Shown here: piece by piece, positions 8,810-17,588 of the stretch
Numbering within the stretch: the stretch's first letter is position 1
How the letters are laid out: each line of letters starts with the position of its first letter
Assembly: GCF_000508165.1 (NCBI RefSeq)
Contig: NZ_AYOZ01000023.1
Coordinates: 1 to 64,000 of the forward strand
DNA length: 64,000 bases
Source of the DNA: Marinomonas profundimaris
GTDB taxonomy: Bacteria; Pseudomonadota; Gammaproteobacteria; Pseudomonadales; Marinomonadaceae
Direction: 5' to 3'
The notes under the pieces: generated by a model
Databases searched by the model: none
The model's input: the letters and a program-made list of their open reading frames with translations, nothing else
Told to the model about the DNA's origin: nothing
Position numbers and translations under genes: made by a program

Positions 8810-9619
8810 TCATTCCTTGCCCCATCGCTCTATCCGATATTGTCTTGGTGATTTGCCCAGTGCTTTTTTGAAGAAAGTGATGAAGGCGCTGACGGATTCA
8901 TAGCCGAGTTCTTCGGAAATGGTTTGAATGGGCATATTGACCGCGAGTTTTTGTAACGCAAGAACGATATGAAGTTGGCTGCGCCATTGACCGAAAGTGA
9001 GTTCTACGTGACGTTTTATCATGCGTGCTAAAGTGCGCTCACTCATGGCGAAATCGTTGGCCCATTCGCCGAGAGTCCGTTTTTCATTGGGTCTGGCGAT
9101 GAGTTCTCGGGCAAGTCGGTTGAGTGTTGGTTCGTCGGGAATGGGGAAATCAAACTCTTCTCGCTCCAGTTGGATCAGTTGGTCGAGCAATACATCGACA
9201 AGCCGGTCCGTCGCCGGATCGGTTTCTTCGTAGCGCTGTTGTGTGTGCAAATGCAATATCAGTTCACGCACAAAGGGCGTGACCGTCAAGGTGCAAGCAG
9301 CATCCGGCAAAGGCAAATCCGCGCTGTCGACAAAGAGCATGCAGACATCAGCATTGGAGGAAATCTGATTCCGATGCATCACATTACCAGGAATCCAGAC
9401 CGCGCAACGCGGTGGAACGAGCCACATTTTGTCATCAATAAAACTGGTCACCACACCCGTTAGAGGCAGTACCAGCTGCCCCTTTTTATGTTGATGCCAA
9501 GGCGTTTCTTCGCTGTGCGGTACGGATTGAGAGCGCAACACCAAGATTCGGTGTGGATAATGATCCGCAAAACAAAGGTCAGTCAAGGACTCGAAAATAG
9601 TTTTGTCTGTATTTCGCAA
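8810..9619 (-). CDS. AraC-family regulator with cupin-like N-terminus (NimR-like)
   Basis: About 269 residues. The N-terminal part is a cupin-like sensing domain (TPWHQHKKGQLVLPLTGVV, then LVPPRCAVWIPGNVMHRNQ) and the C-terminal ~100 residues are an AraC helix-turn-helix domain (RTLGEWANDFAMSERTLARMI, then PIQTISEELGYESVSAFITFFKKALG). This layout and the divergent MFS neighbour resemble E. coli NimR-NimT (YeaM-YeaN). The frame stays open far upstream as antisense to the MFS gene, but that part is not protein-like. No ATG exists in the right place; a TTG at 9619 with GGA seven bases upstream is my best start and is uncertain (TTG 9631 is another). Confidence 0.82.
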   Translation of the reverse strand: MRNTDKTIFESLTDLCFADHYPHRILVLRSQSVPHSEETPWHQHKKGQLVLPLTGVVTSFIDDKMWLVPPRCAVWIPGNVMHRNQISSNADVCMLFVDSADLPLPDAACTLTVTPFVRELILHLHTQQRYEETDPATDRLVDVLLDQLIQLEREEFDFPIPDEPTLNRLARELIARPNEKRTLGEWANDFAMSERTLARMIKRHVELTFGQWRSQLHIVLALQKLAVNMPIQTISEELGYESVSAFITFFKKALGKSPRQYRIERWGKE

Positions 9620-9661
9620 TTTATTGTCCAAACATCTAAATTCAGCAAGCAGAGTAACGCA

Positions 9662-9667
9662 TATAAT
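9662..9667 (+). promoter_or_regulatory. Candidate -10 element of the MFS gene
   Basis: A perfect TATAAT lies 50 nt upstream of the MFS start, in the divergent gap with the regulator. No good -35 is visible at the right distance, as expected for a promoter needing an AraC-type activator. Transcription from here would exclude the longer open frame starting at 9603. Confidence 0.45.
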
Positions 9668-9716
9668 AGCGAATCGGCAATCCCTCCCAACCAACACTCT
9701 TTTCGAAATGGACACC

Positions 9717-10937
9717 ATGAAACGATTACATCGACTCGCGCAACACGACGCAGCATTTTTACTCTTATTTATCTTTTTGGTGGCGTTAAATTTGCGCGGC
9801 CCAGTGACGGGATTACCGCCGTTACTCGATAGAATCAGTACCGATCTGAATTTGAGCAGCTCGCAATCGGGTTTGCTCACCAGCTTGCCTTTGTTGGCGT
9901 TTGGTTTTTTTGCGCCTGTGGCGTCTTGGCTAACACGACACTTTCGTATTGAACGGATTCTGGCCTCGGGCGTCGGTCTGATCGCCATTGGCATGGTCAT
10001 TCGCACGTTTGGTTCTATCAGCACCTTGTACATTGGGGCGATATTTATTGGCGCTGGGATTGCCATCGGCAATGTGCTGTTACCGAGTTTATTGAAGCGT
10101 GAATTTCCACAGTACGTTGTTCAGCTCACGGCGATTTATGTGCTGATGATGAGCATCGGCGGCTTTTTAATGTCGAGCTTTGCTGTGCCGTTAAGCCTGT
10201 ATGCGGAGCAGTCCACTTTTCACTTGCCTATGAGTACGTTGTCTATCAGTGGCTGGGTGTTTGCGTTGGCGTGTCAAAGCGCATTGATTCTGCTGCCTTT
10301 AGTCGTGTGGTTTAGCTGTAAAATAACCCAACATCAATCGCCGCAAGCCAGCAATACCGATACGTCGACGTCCGTTTGGCGTTCGACGACAGCATGGCAA
10401 GTAGCCAGCTTTTTAGCGGTTAACTCGTTGATTAATTACATCGTGGTGGCGTGGGTGCCGGCCATTTTAATGAGCCACGGCTACACCGATTCAACCGCTG
10501 GGTTGTATCACGGGTATTTGCAATTGGCTGGGGCGATGCCATCGTTGATTTTAGCGCCCTTTATCCATCGTTTAGGCAGCCATAGAAGACTGTGTTTGAG
10601 CGCGACAGGGCTGACGACCTTGAGCTTGGCGGGCTTTATATTCATTCCAAGTTGGTCTGGTGTTTGGTCAGTGTCGTTCGGTTTTGGCGTCAGCATGGGG
10701 TTTATTTTGGGCTTGTCTTTCGTGAGTTTAAGAACCAACAGCCCAAAACAAGCCGCAGCACTGTCTGGCATGGCGCAGCTAATCGGTTACACGCTCGCCG
10801 CCATTGGCCCTGTGTTAATTGGGGCGCTTTACGATTGGCAACAATCATGGACAGCGCCACTCTACGTTATGTTAAGCATTGGCTTAATCTGGATGGGCTT
10901 AGGTTGGATGGCGAGCCCAAAGCCAAAAATCGAATAA
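9717..10937 (+). CDS. CynX/NimT-family MFS transporter
   Basis: About 406 residues with around twelve membrane segments. The sequence LRGPVTGLPPLLDRISTDLNLSSSQSGLLTSLPLLAFGFFAP is typical of the cyanate/2-nitroimidazole (CynX, NimT/YeaN) branch of the major facilitator superfamily. It is divergent from a NimR-like regulator, which probably controls it, perhaps as a drug or small organic anion exporter; the substrate is inferred only. The frame is open from 9603, but a TATAAT at 9662 and the sequence context favour an ATG at 9717 (or 9708). Its last 58 codons have a degraded relative at 23769. Confidence 0.85.
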   Translation: MKRLHRLAQHDAAFLLLFIFLVALNLRGPVTGLPPLLDRISTDLNLSSSQSGLLTSLPLLAFGFFAPVASWLTRHFRIERILASGVGLIAIGMVIRTFGSISTLYIGAIFIGAGIAIGNVLLPSLLKREFPQYVVQLTAIYVLMMSIGGFLMSSFAVPLSLYAEQSTFHLPMSTLSISGWVFALACQSALILLPLVVWFSCKITQHQSPQASNTDTSTSVWRSTTAWQVASFLAVNSLINYIVVAWVPAILMSHGYTDSTAGLYHGYLQLAGAMPSLILAPFIHRLGSHRRLCLSATGLTTLSLAGFIFIPSWSGVWSVSFGFGVSMGFILGLSFVSLRTNSPKQAAALSGMAQLIGYTLAAIGPVLIGALYDWQQSWTAPLYVMLSIGLIWMGLGWMASPKPKIE

Positions 10938-10948
10938 AAACGCGCAGG

Positions 10949-12904
10949 TCACGTGTGCCTTAAATCCCACAGACGCAGTGCCATATGGATTTCTAACGCG
11001 CGTGATGAATTGTCAAAATGCCCGATCATTTCCTCGATACGATCCAGTCGTTGTCGCACCGTGTTCACGTGTATGTTCATGCGTTTGGCAACCAGATTCG
11101 CGTTACGGTTGCAGTCGAAATGACACAACAATGTGCTGGTAAGTTTCGCGTTTCGTTTCTGATCGTACGCTAATAAATTCCCTATCGTGCTCTCTAGAAA
11201 TCCATCCAATGATGTCATGTCGAGTGATTCAAATAAGACGGTGTACAACGCCAATTCGTTTTGATGGTGAATGCCGTTTACGCTTAAACGCTTGGCGATC
11301 ATTAACGTACGACGCAACGTCGTGTAAATAGAGGGTAAGTCTTCTGCCGTTGTCGACGGTCTAGATTGCACGCCCCAAAAGCTCGTATTTATTTCGGCAT
11401 CAAAAAACTTAGTACACGTCTGAGCCACGTCTTGTGCGACTTCCGCTTTACAAATGATGGCAACAACGCCATCGATGTCATCGAGTACAACATTCGCAAG
11501 CGACACCATGGATCGAAGTCGCTTCGCCACGTACGCCGCTTTCAGCTGGGTCGATTCAACCAACAACAACGTATAGGATTGCGATAGATCGAGCTTGCAC
11601 CGATGCGCTCGTTCAATCGTTAATGCCCACTCATATTCATGAGGCAACAGCAGCCCTCTTAACAACGCCGCCACATCACGGCTGCGATGAATCTCCAACC
11701 GCTCTTGGGCAAGTAAGCCAATGCCTATCACGCTGGCGCTTCTCTCAAACGTGCGTATCGCCACATCGCTCAAATCGGTTTGCCGGAATAATAAGATCGC
11801 GCCCACCACATCGTCACCGGCAAAAACAGACACGGCTCGACAAAGCGCTTTCCCTTCTTGATAAGCGATCACCGAACGCCCTGTTCGGCGGCTTTCTCGT
11901 ATGGCGGTTTCAATTAAACTGCTTTTTTCACCGTAAGGATTGTAAGGTTGGCGGTTGGTTTCCGCCGCATTCTGAGCAACCCCTCGACAAATGAATTGCA
12001 GCGCTTCATCAACCACCACAACACAACCATCGAGCAACTGAGCCACAGTATCACTTAAGGTCGCAACCGACGCCCCCTGAGCAAGTAACGAGGTTAATTG
12101 GTTATGCGCTTCCGCGGCGGAATGGATCTCTTGCACATGCATTTCAAGCTCTTCACGAGCCGTGTCGGCATTTTTAAGTGCTGTGTTGGTAATGTCGAAC
12201 GCCATCGCCGTTTTGAACGCGACAGCTGCGTGCGTGGCAAGCGTGGAAAGAATGGACACTTCCAGCGCTGTATGAGATCGATGATACCGATCAGCAACGA
12301 ACAAAAGCCCTATTACTTCGTTTTCCGACATGAGCGGAACGCCAACCAAGCTGGATATTCCTTCGTGTTGAAAAATGGTGTCGAGTACGGGATCGTGCTC
12401 AAACCTATTGTCAGAGAGATAATCAGAGGTCGAAAAGGGCCTTCCGGTGGAAAAAATAACGCCGCCCACGCCCAAGCTCTTTCGCGTGGCCATCTTGTCG
12501 GTGTCTTTAAAGAGCGCCCCATCGGCGACTTGCACTTGCAGCTCATCCGCCGCTGAGTTGTACATGGTGATCCAAGCCACGTGCGATCCCAGCAAATTAC
12601 GCGCTCTTGTGACGATCGCATGCAGCAATTCCATAAGGTCCAAATGACTGGAAAGGTCTTGAGCCGATTCGATCACCGCCAGTAGTCCGTGCTCCCTTTT
12701 TTGTTGCAGCTCCAAACGGTTACGGATCGTCATCGCCATTCTAATGCAATCCATGAGAGCCGATTTTTTATGCGCAGGAATCGGCAGCGCTTCCGCTCGT
12801 GCCAATTGAGCGACCAAGCCTTCTGCTGGCGCGTCTTGATGTAGTAAGCGAATCAAACTCTCATAAACGGCTTCGCTCGTCGGATCATCTGCAAGAAAAC
12901 TCAT
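10949..12904 (-). CDS. GAF-domain PucR/CdaR-type transcriptional regulator
   Basis: A 651-residue protein. Residues ~80-235 form a GAF domain (LLAVIESAQDLSSHLDLMELLHAIV to LATHAAVAFKTAMAF), followed by a short coiled segment, a middle region like the GGDEF-related sensing part of CdaR/PucR proteins, and a C-terminal PucR helix-turn-helix (LVAKRMNIHVNTVRQRLDRIEEMIG, about residues 605-640). GAGAGG lies 7 nt before the ATG. It is transcribed divergently from the SDR-ABC-BKACE operon across a 254-bp gap, so it most likely controls that operon in response to its substrate or a metabolite. It converges on the MFS gene with only 11 bp between stops. Confidence 0.85.
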   Translation of the reverse strand: MSFLADDPTSEAVYESLIRLLHQDAPAEGLVAQLARAEALPIPAHKKSALMDCIRMAMTIRNRLELQQKREHGLLAVIESAQDLSSHLDLMELLHAIVTRARNLLGSHVAWITMYNSAADELQVQVADGALFKDTDKMATRKSLGVGGVIFSTGRPFSTSDYLSDNRFEHDPVLDTIFQHEGISSLVGVPLMSENEVIGLLFVADRYHRSHTALEVSILSTLATHAAVAFKTAMAFDITNTALKNADTAREELEMHVQEIHSAAEAHNQLTSLLAQGASVATLSDTVAQLLDGCVVVVDEALQFICRGVAQNAAETNRQPYNPYGEKSSLIETAIRESRRTGRSVIAYQEGKALCRAVSVFAGDDVVGAILLFRQTDLSDVAIRTFERSASVIGIGLLAQERLEIHRSRDVAALLRGLLLPHEYEWALTIERAHRCKLDLSQSYTLLLVESTQLKAAYVAKRLRSMVSLANVVLDDIDGVVAIICKAEVAQDVAQTCTKFFDAEINTSFWGVQSRPSTTAEDLPSIYTTLRRTLMIAKRLSVNGIHHQNELALYTVLFESLDMTSLDGFLESTIGNLLAYDQKRNAKLTSTLLCHFDCNRNANLVAKRMNIHVNTVRQRLDRIEEMIGHFDNSSRALEIHMALRLWDLRHT

Positions 12905-13123
12905 CGATCTACCTCTCTCATGTGATGCACAAATGGCGTCCGCTTCACCACACTAAGCAGGCGAACTGGCCAGTCACTAAAACGTGAATTCTAGTCATGT
13001 TAATGAAAAGGTATCGTATTAAAGTATTCATTTGCCACACAATTATTCTTTATTTTATGTGTTGATATTACATTGTTTTGATGGAAGCATGACTCGACAA
13101 TGTCCTTAACAAACAAGATTACG

Positions 13124-13136
13124 GCTCAGACTGAGC
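13124..13136. promoter_or_regulatory. Short palindrome, candidate operator of catabolic operon
   Basis: GCTCAGACTGAGC is a perfect 6-1-6 palindrome 22 bp upstream of the SDR start in the gap shared with the PucR-type gene. It could be an operator for that regulator; the assignment rests on position and symmetry only. Confidence 0.35.
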
Positions 13137-13158
13137 GTATGAATGAAGAGGATATTAA

Positions 13159-13950
13159 ATGAGTATTGTGGACCTTATCCGCCCTCGGCCAGGGCAAAGA
13201 GTACTTGTCACCGCCGGCGCTTCTGGCATTGGCGCCGCCATTGCCAGTGCTTTCCATGAAGTGGGAGCTCGCGTCCATATTTGTGACCTGAATAAATCCG
13301 CTCTGGATGAGTTCGTTGCACGTCATCCCGGGGTTACCGCCAGCATGGCCGATGTGGCGGTGGCCGCCGAGGTCGATCAAGTCTTCGATGATATTCGCAT
13401 CTCGATGGGCGGGCTGGATGTATTGATCAATAACGCCGGAATGGCCGGACCAACCGGTTCGATTGATGACATCACACAGGAAGATTGGGAACGAACCGTC
13501 GCAGTGAACTTGAACAGTCAGTTTTACTTTATACGTCGCGCTGTCCCGTTATTACGTGAGTCGGCGGACAGCCCTTGCATCATTTGCATGGGGTCTGTTG
13601 CGGGGCGTTTAGGCTATGGATTTAGAACGCCCTACGCATCCACAAAATGGGCGATTGTTGGGCTGGTAAAATCCCTCGCGATTGAATTAGGGCCGGAAAA
13701 CATACGGGTCAACGCCATCCTTCCTGGGCCGGTCGAAGGCGAGCGTATGGAAGGCGTGATGAAAGCCCGTGCGTCTGCAACAGGAGTCAGTTTGGACGAT
13801 ATGCGCGCAGAGTATTTGCAAAAAATATCCTTGCGCCGAATGGTCACCGCCGAAGACGTTGCGGCCATGTCTGTTTTCTTAACCTCACAAGCCGCACGAA
13901 ATGTCAGCGGCCAAGCAATCAGTGTTGATGGCAATGTAGAGTATCTCTAA
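13159..13950 (+). CDS. SDR-family NAD(P)-dependent dehydrogenase
   Basis: A 263-residue classical short-chain dehydrogenase. The Rossmann glycine motif is TAGASGIG (residues ~18-25), NNAG follows near residue 90, and the catalytic Ser and YxxxK (YASTKWA, ~155-161) are present. Asp after the second strand (HICDLNK) suggests NAD preference. AGAGGA precedes the ATG. As first gene of an operon ending in a beta-keto acid cleavage enzyme, it probably oxidises an imported beta-hydroxy acid to the beta-keto acid that enzyme uses; the actual substrate is unknown. Confidence 0.88.
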   Translation: MSIVDLIRPRPGQRVLVTAGASGIGAAIASAFHEVGARVHICDLNKSALDEFVARHPGVTASMADVAVAAEVDQVFDDIRISMGGLDVLINNAGMAGPTGSIDDITQEDWERTVAVNLNSQFYFIRRAVPLLRESADSPCIICMGSVAGRLGYGFRTPYASTKWAIVGLVKSLAIELGPENIRVNAILPGPVEGERMEGVMKARASATGVSLDDMRAEYLQKISLRRMVTAEDVAAMSVFLTSQAARNVSGQAISVDGNVEYL

Positions 13951-13965
13951 AGGCAATAAAACAAG

Positions 13966-13984
13966 ACGAGTGAAACCTCGTTTT
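13966..13984 (+). terminator. Weak hairpin between SDR gene and binding-protein gene
   Basis: ACGAG (13966-13970) and CTCGT (13977-13981) can pair around a 6-nt loop and are followed by TTT. The 5-bp stem is short, so at most it attenuates read-through into the transporter genes. Confidence 0.3.
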
Positions 13985-14038
13985 AACACCCATGTAATAC
14001 CGTTCAATTTATAACAAAAATAACATCAGGAGAACGCA

Positions 14039-15280
14039 ATGATAAAGTTTAAGAAAGCGCTCTGTGGCATGGCCGCAATTGGTTTAACGGCCGGTATCGT
14101 TCACGCAGCCCCCGTTAAAGTCGCCATACTGGAAACCCTGTCTGGGCCGCAAGCCTCCACGGGGTTAGCGTATCGTAGTGCCGTTTGGTACGCGATCGAG
14201 AAGATCAATGCGGGCGGTGGCTGGAATAATGAACCCGTCCAATTATTAGAATATGACAACCAAGGCGGGCCGACTGGCGCGGCCACCAAATTAAAATCCG
14301 CCATTTCTGACGGTGCTCAAATCATTGTTCAAGCGGCTTCGTCGTCTATTGCAGGTCAAATCACCGAAGACGTTCGCAAATACAATCTGCGCAACCCTGG
14401 CAAAGAAGTGGTTTTTATCAACTTAGGTGCGGGCGCAGGCGAGTTAACCGGTGAAAAATGCAACTTCTATCATTTCCGATTCAGCGGCAATGCGATGGTT
14501 CAAACCAAAGCATTGGTGATGGCAATGAAGGAATCCAATGTGCTTGGGGATCGTGTTTACGCCATCAACCAGAACTATTCTTGGGGGCAAGATATGGAAA
14601 AAGCGATCGTCAGCTTTTCTGATCTTGGCGGTTATAATGTTGTTGCAAAAACCCTGCATGACACCAATAAAATCCAAGATTTCTCACCTTATGTAGCCAA
14701 GATTTCAGCGGCCAACGCCGACACGGTATTAACCGGAAACTGGTCAAATGATTTACTCCTGTTGATGAAAGCCAGCAAAGCCTCTGGTCTTAAAGCGCGT
14801 TTCGGCGCGTTGTATCTAGATCAGCCTGGAAACTTAGCCAATGCAGGCGATGCTGCGCTGGGTCATTATGTGTCTCACACTTTTAATGGCGATGCTGGTG
14901 ACGCAGCGTCTAAGCAGTTCATGGCAGATTACACGTCCAAGATCGGCCACGACCCTGTCTTCATTGAACCGCAAGCGGTTTGGGGAATGGCAATGGTGGC
15001 GGACGCACTGAAACGCGTTCAACCTGAAAATGGCGTTCTGAATGTGAATACGTTAGCGAAAGCCTTAGAAACCAGCAAAATCCAAGCGCCAATGGGCGAA
15101 ATGTACATGCGAGCGGCCGACCATCAAGTCCAGCTGCCAATCGTGGTCTCAACGGTTTCCAAAGACGCTCAAATCAAAGTGGATGGAACCGACATGGGAT
15201 TCAAACGCGTGCGTGTCTTTAGTGCGAAAGAAGTCTCTACGCCAGCGCAATCCTCATGCAAAATGAAACGACCTAGCTAA
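14039..15280 (+). CDS. Branched-chain-type ABC transporter substrate-binding protein
   Basis: A 413-residue periplasmic protein with a signal peptide (basic start, hydrophobic core, cleavage near VHAA). The mature part starts PVKVAILETLSGPQASTG, the usual opening of LivK-like (Peripla_BP_6) proteins, and GWNNEPVQLLEYDNQGGPTGAATKLKSAI follows the family pattern. AGGAGA lies 6 nt before the ATG. It would deliver the substrate of this catabolic operon to the LivHM-like channel. The family binds many compounds besides branched amino acids, so the neighbouring enzymes are the better guide to its ligand. A hairpin follows its stop. Confidence 0.88.
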   Translation: MIKFKKALCGMAAIGLTAGIVHAAPVKVAILETLSGPQASTGLAYRSAVWYAIEKINAGGGWNNEPVQLLEYDNQGGPTGAATKLKSAISDGAQIIVQAASSSIAGQITEDVRKYNLRNPGKEVVFINLGAGAGELTGEKCNFYHFRFSGNAMVQTKALVMAMKESNVLGDRVYAINQNYSWGQDMEKAIVSFSDLGGYNVVAKTLHDTNKIQDFSPYVAKISAANADTVLTGNWSNDLLLLMKASKASGLKARFGALYLDQPGNLANAGDAALGHYVSHTFNGDAGDAASKQFMADYTSKIGHDPVFIEPQAVWGMAMVADALKRVQPENGVLNVNTLAKALETSKIQAPMGEMYMRAADHQVQLPIVVSTVSKDAQIKVDGTDMGFKRVRVFSAKEVSTPAQSSCKMKRPS

Positions 15281-15297
15281 CTCGTTGCACAAAACAG

Positions 15298-15325
15298 CGG
15301 CTTGGACTTGCTAACGTCCAAGCCG
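15298..15325 (+). other. Intercistronic hairpin after binding-protein gene
   Basis: CGGCTTGGAC (15298-15307) and GTCCAAGCCG (15316-15325) form a perfect 10-bp stem with an 8-nt loop. No T run follows, so it is more likely a 3' stabiliser of the binding-protein mRNA than a terminator. It also makes the upstream in-frame TTG at 15302 an unlikely permease start. Confidence 0.75.
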
Positions 15326-15364
15326 TCATTAACGTCACGTTTCACGGGTAATGTTGGTAATACT

Positions 15365-16306
15365 ATGAATATGTTGTTTGTTTCATTGATGAATGGCACC
15401 GTCTACGGATTGCTGCTTTTCATGGTGTCAGCGGGACTCACGCTGATCTTTGGCATGATGGGCGTGCTTAACTTTGCCCACGCCTCCTTTTATATGCTCG
15501 GCGCCTATTTCGCTTACTCATTGCAGGGCAGCATTGGCTTCTGGGGCGCGCTTTTGGTGGCGCCAATACTGGTCGGACTCGTGGGCGTTGTGGTTGAGCG
15601 CTTTTTTCTACGCAGGGTTCATCATCATGGTCATGCTCATGAGTTGTTATTGACCTTTGGGCTTTCCTTTATCATCACCGAGCTCATCAAATTGGTCTTT
15701 GGTAACTATCCGGTGAATTACCAAATTCCGGACGCGCTCAATTTTGCGGCGTTTACCATTGGCGGGGCGGATTATCCTGTTTATCGCGTATTAATGGGCG
15801 CGATTGCCATTGTGATGTTTATCGCCATTTACCTTCTTTTAACACGCACACGCGTTGGTATTGTGGTTCGATCGGCCATTTACAGACCCAAAATGGTCGA
15901 AGCGCTTGGACACAATGTGCCACTCGTTTTCATGGGTGTGTTTGGCGTTGGAGCCGCCTTGGCGGGCCTTGCCGGAGCGGTCGCGGGCGCGTTTTACACC
16001 ACCAGCCCAAACATGGCGCTCGAACTTGGTGTCATCGTCTTTGTTGTTGTCGTGGTCGGTGGATTAGGTTCGTTAGGCGGCGCGATGTTGGCGTCTCTTC
16101 TCATCGGCATTATTACGTCCTTAGCCATCAGTATTGATGCCAGTCTCGCGGATTTTTTCGCGCTCTTTGGCGCTCGTGAATGGGCGGAAAACATCGGTGG
16201 CTTAATGACACTGCAAGTGTCCAGTTTATCCGGATCCATCCCGTTTGCCTTAATGCTGTTGGTATTGCTGGTACGGCCCAATGGGCTCCTTGGCGAGAAG
16301 GATTAA
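15365..16306 (+). CDS. Branched-chain-type ABC permease, LivH-like
   Basis: About 313 residues, a polytopic inner-membrane protein. MNGTVYGLLLFMVSAGLTLIFGMMGVLNFAHASFYMLGAY is the classic LivH N-terminus and VVVVVGGLGSLGGAMLASLLIGI is the conserved C-terminal region. The frame is open from 15302, but that stretch lies in the hairpin; the ATG at 15365 fits the family. It pairs with the LivM-like protein encoded 4 nt downstream to form the channel. Confidence 0.88.
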   Translation: MNMLFVSLMNGTVYGLLLFMVSAGLTLIFGMMGVLNFAHASFYMLGAYFAYSLQGSIGFWGALLVAPILVGLVGVVVERFFLRRVHHHGHAHELLLTFGLSFIITELIKLVFGNYPVNYQIPDALNFAAFTIGGADYPVYRVLMGAIAIVMFIAIYLLLTRTRVGIVVRSAIYRPKMVEALGHNVPLVFMGVFGVGAALAGLAGAVAGAFYTTSPNMALELGVIVFVVVVVGGLGSLGGAMLASLLIGIITSLAISIDASLADFFALFGAREWAENIGGLMTLQVSSLSGSIPFALMLLVLLVRPNGLLGEKD

Positions 16307-16310
16307 TATT

Positions 16311-17588
16311 ATGAAAACTCAATCGGTTCTTTTTATCACCGCGATTGCGCTTCTTCTAGCAATACCGTTTCTGCTTTCACAAGGGTTAGTGGATGCGGCC
16401 ATACAAATGCTCATCGCGGCTTTATTTGCCAGCGCGTACAACTTGCTTTGCGGGCAAGCTGGGATGCTGTCATTCGGGCACGCAGCGTATTTTGGTATGG
16501 GCGCATTTGCCACCGTTCACGCCATGAATGCGCTTGACGGTACTGGATTATTACCAACGCCTTTCATGCCACTTGCTGGCGCGGTTGGCGGGTTGCTCTT
16601 TGGTATCGTTGCCGGCTACTTTTCCACCAAGCGAAGCGGCACTTACTTTGCCATGATCACGCTGGCGATTGCGGAACTTGTCCATGCACTTGCGCCTCAA
16701 CTTAAAGACATGTTTGGTGGCGAATCCGGTATTTCAGCCATGCGCATGCCAGCGTGGGGCTTTACATTTGGTTCTACCAACGAAGTGTATTACCTCACGT
16801 TGGTCTGGGTTCTGCTCTCTATTGCACTGCTTTTCCTATTCACCCGCACGCCTTTGGGACGTTTGACGTTGGGGTTGCGTGAAAACGCGCATCGCTTGCG
16901 TTTTCTGGGCTATAACACGCACCGACTCAGTATTATGGTTTTCGCCATTTCAGCGATGTTTTCGGGCATTGCTGGTGGGCTTCAAGTCGTGAGTAATGAA
17001 GCGGCGAACTATGTGTTGTTTGATGCGCATTTGTCCGCGGCCGTTGTTCTCAACACCTATATTGGCGGCGTGGGCAGTTTTCTCGGGCCAGTGTTGGGCG
17101 CCTCTGTCATGACCTTTTTTGGTTATGCTGTATCCGATTTGACGCAGTCTTGGTTGCTCTATCAAGGCACGCTGTTTGTCTTGGTGATGATGTTTATGCC
17201 AACTGGGCTCGCAGGGATCATCGCATCACTTGGCGGTTTGCATAAAAGGTTCGGCGTTGCGTCGCTTGCGCCTTTGGTTGTGCTTTCTGTTATTTCTGCG
17301 CTGCTATTAAGCGCAGGCGGCACCTTTGTGATCGAAATGCTGCAACGAATGCTGTCGCAGAACTACCAATCATTGGCCAGTTTGCAGACCGCAACGCGTT
17401 GGCCGGACATTCTGCTGTTTGGGCAATCCTGGCCGCCTGCTTCGATCAGCACTTGGCTGGTTCCCATCAGTTTATTAGCCGTTGGGGCCGTTATGGGGTA
17501 TTTGGCGAAGCAATGGGTACAAATACTCATTCAACGCGAAGCGCTCAAATCTGAGTCCAATCAGTCCGAAAAAGAGGTAGTAGAATGA
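16311..17588 (+). CDS. Branched-chain-type ABC permease, LivM-like with long C-terminus
   Basis: About 425 residues. Residues 1-310 match the LivM pattern (LLCGQAGMLSFGHAAYFGMGAFATVHAM; YIGGVGSFLGPVLGASVMTFFGYAV). AAGGA lies 8 nt before the ATG at 16311; an earlier start at 16281 would overlap the livH-like gene. Usual LivM-type proteins are around 300-350 residues; here an extra C-terminal ~100 residues include two more hydrophobic segments and a loop with several Trp. The extension's role is unknown. The next gene overlaps by 4 nt. Confidence 0.87.
   Translation: MKTQSVLFITAIALLLAIPFLLSQGLVDAAIQMLIAALFASAYNLLCGQAGMLSFGHAAYFGMGAFATVHAMNALDGTGLLPTPFMPLAGAVGGLLFGIVAGYFSTKRSGTYFAMITLAIAELVHALAPQLKDMFGGESGISAMRMPAWGFTFGSTNEVYYLTLVWVLLSIALLFLFTRTPLGRLTLGLRENAHRLRFLGYNTHRLSIMVFAISAMFSGIAGGLQVVSNEAANYVLFDAHLSAAVVLNTYIGGVGSFLGPVLGASVMTFFGYAVSDLTQSWLLYQGTLFVLVMMFMPTGLAGIIASLGGLHKRFGVASLAPLVVLSVISALLLSAGGTFVIEMLQRMLSQNYQSLASLQTATRWPDILLFGQSWPPASISTWLVPISLLAVGAVMGYLAKQWVQILIQREALKSESNQSEKEVVE

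Noticed and set aside
9620..10072. Upstream extension of the NimR-like frame to a 420-residue protein
   Set aside because: This part is antisense to the start of the MFS gene and its promoter, has low protein-like quality (runs of Pro, Met, Lys) and would place the regulator start inside a transcribed neighbour.
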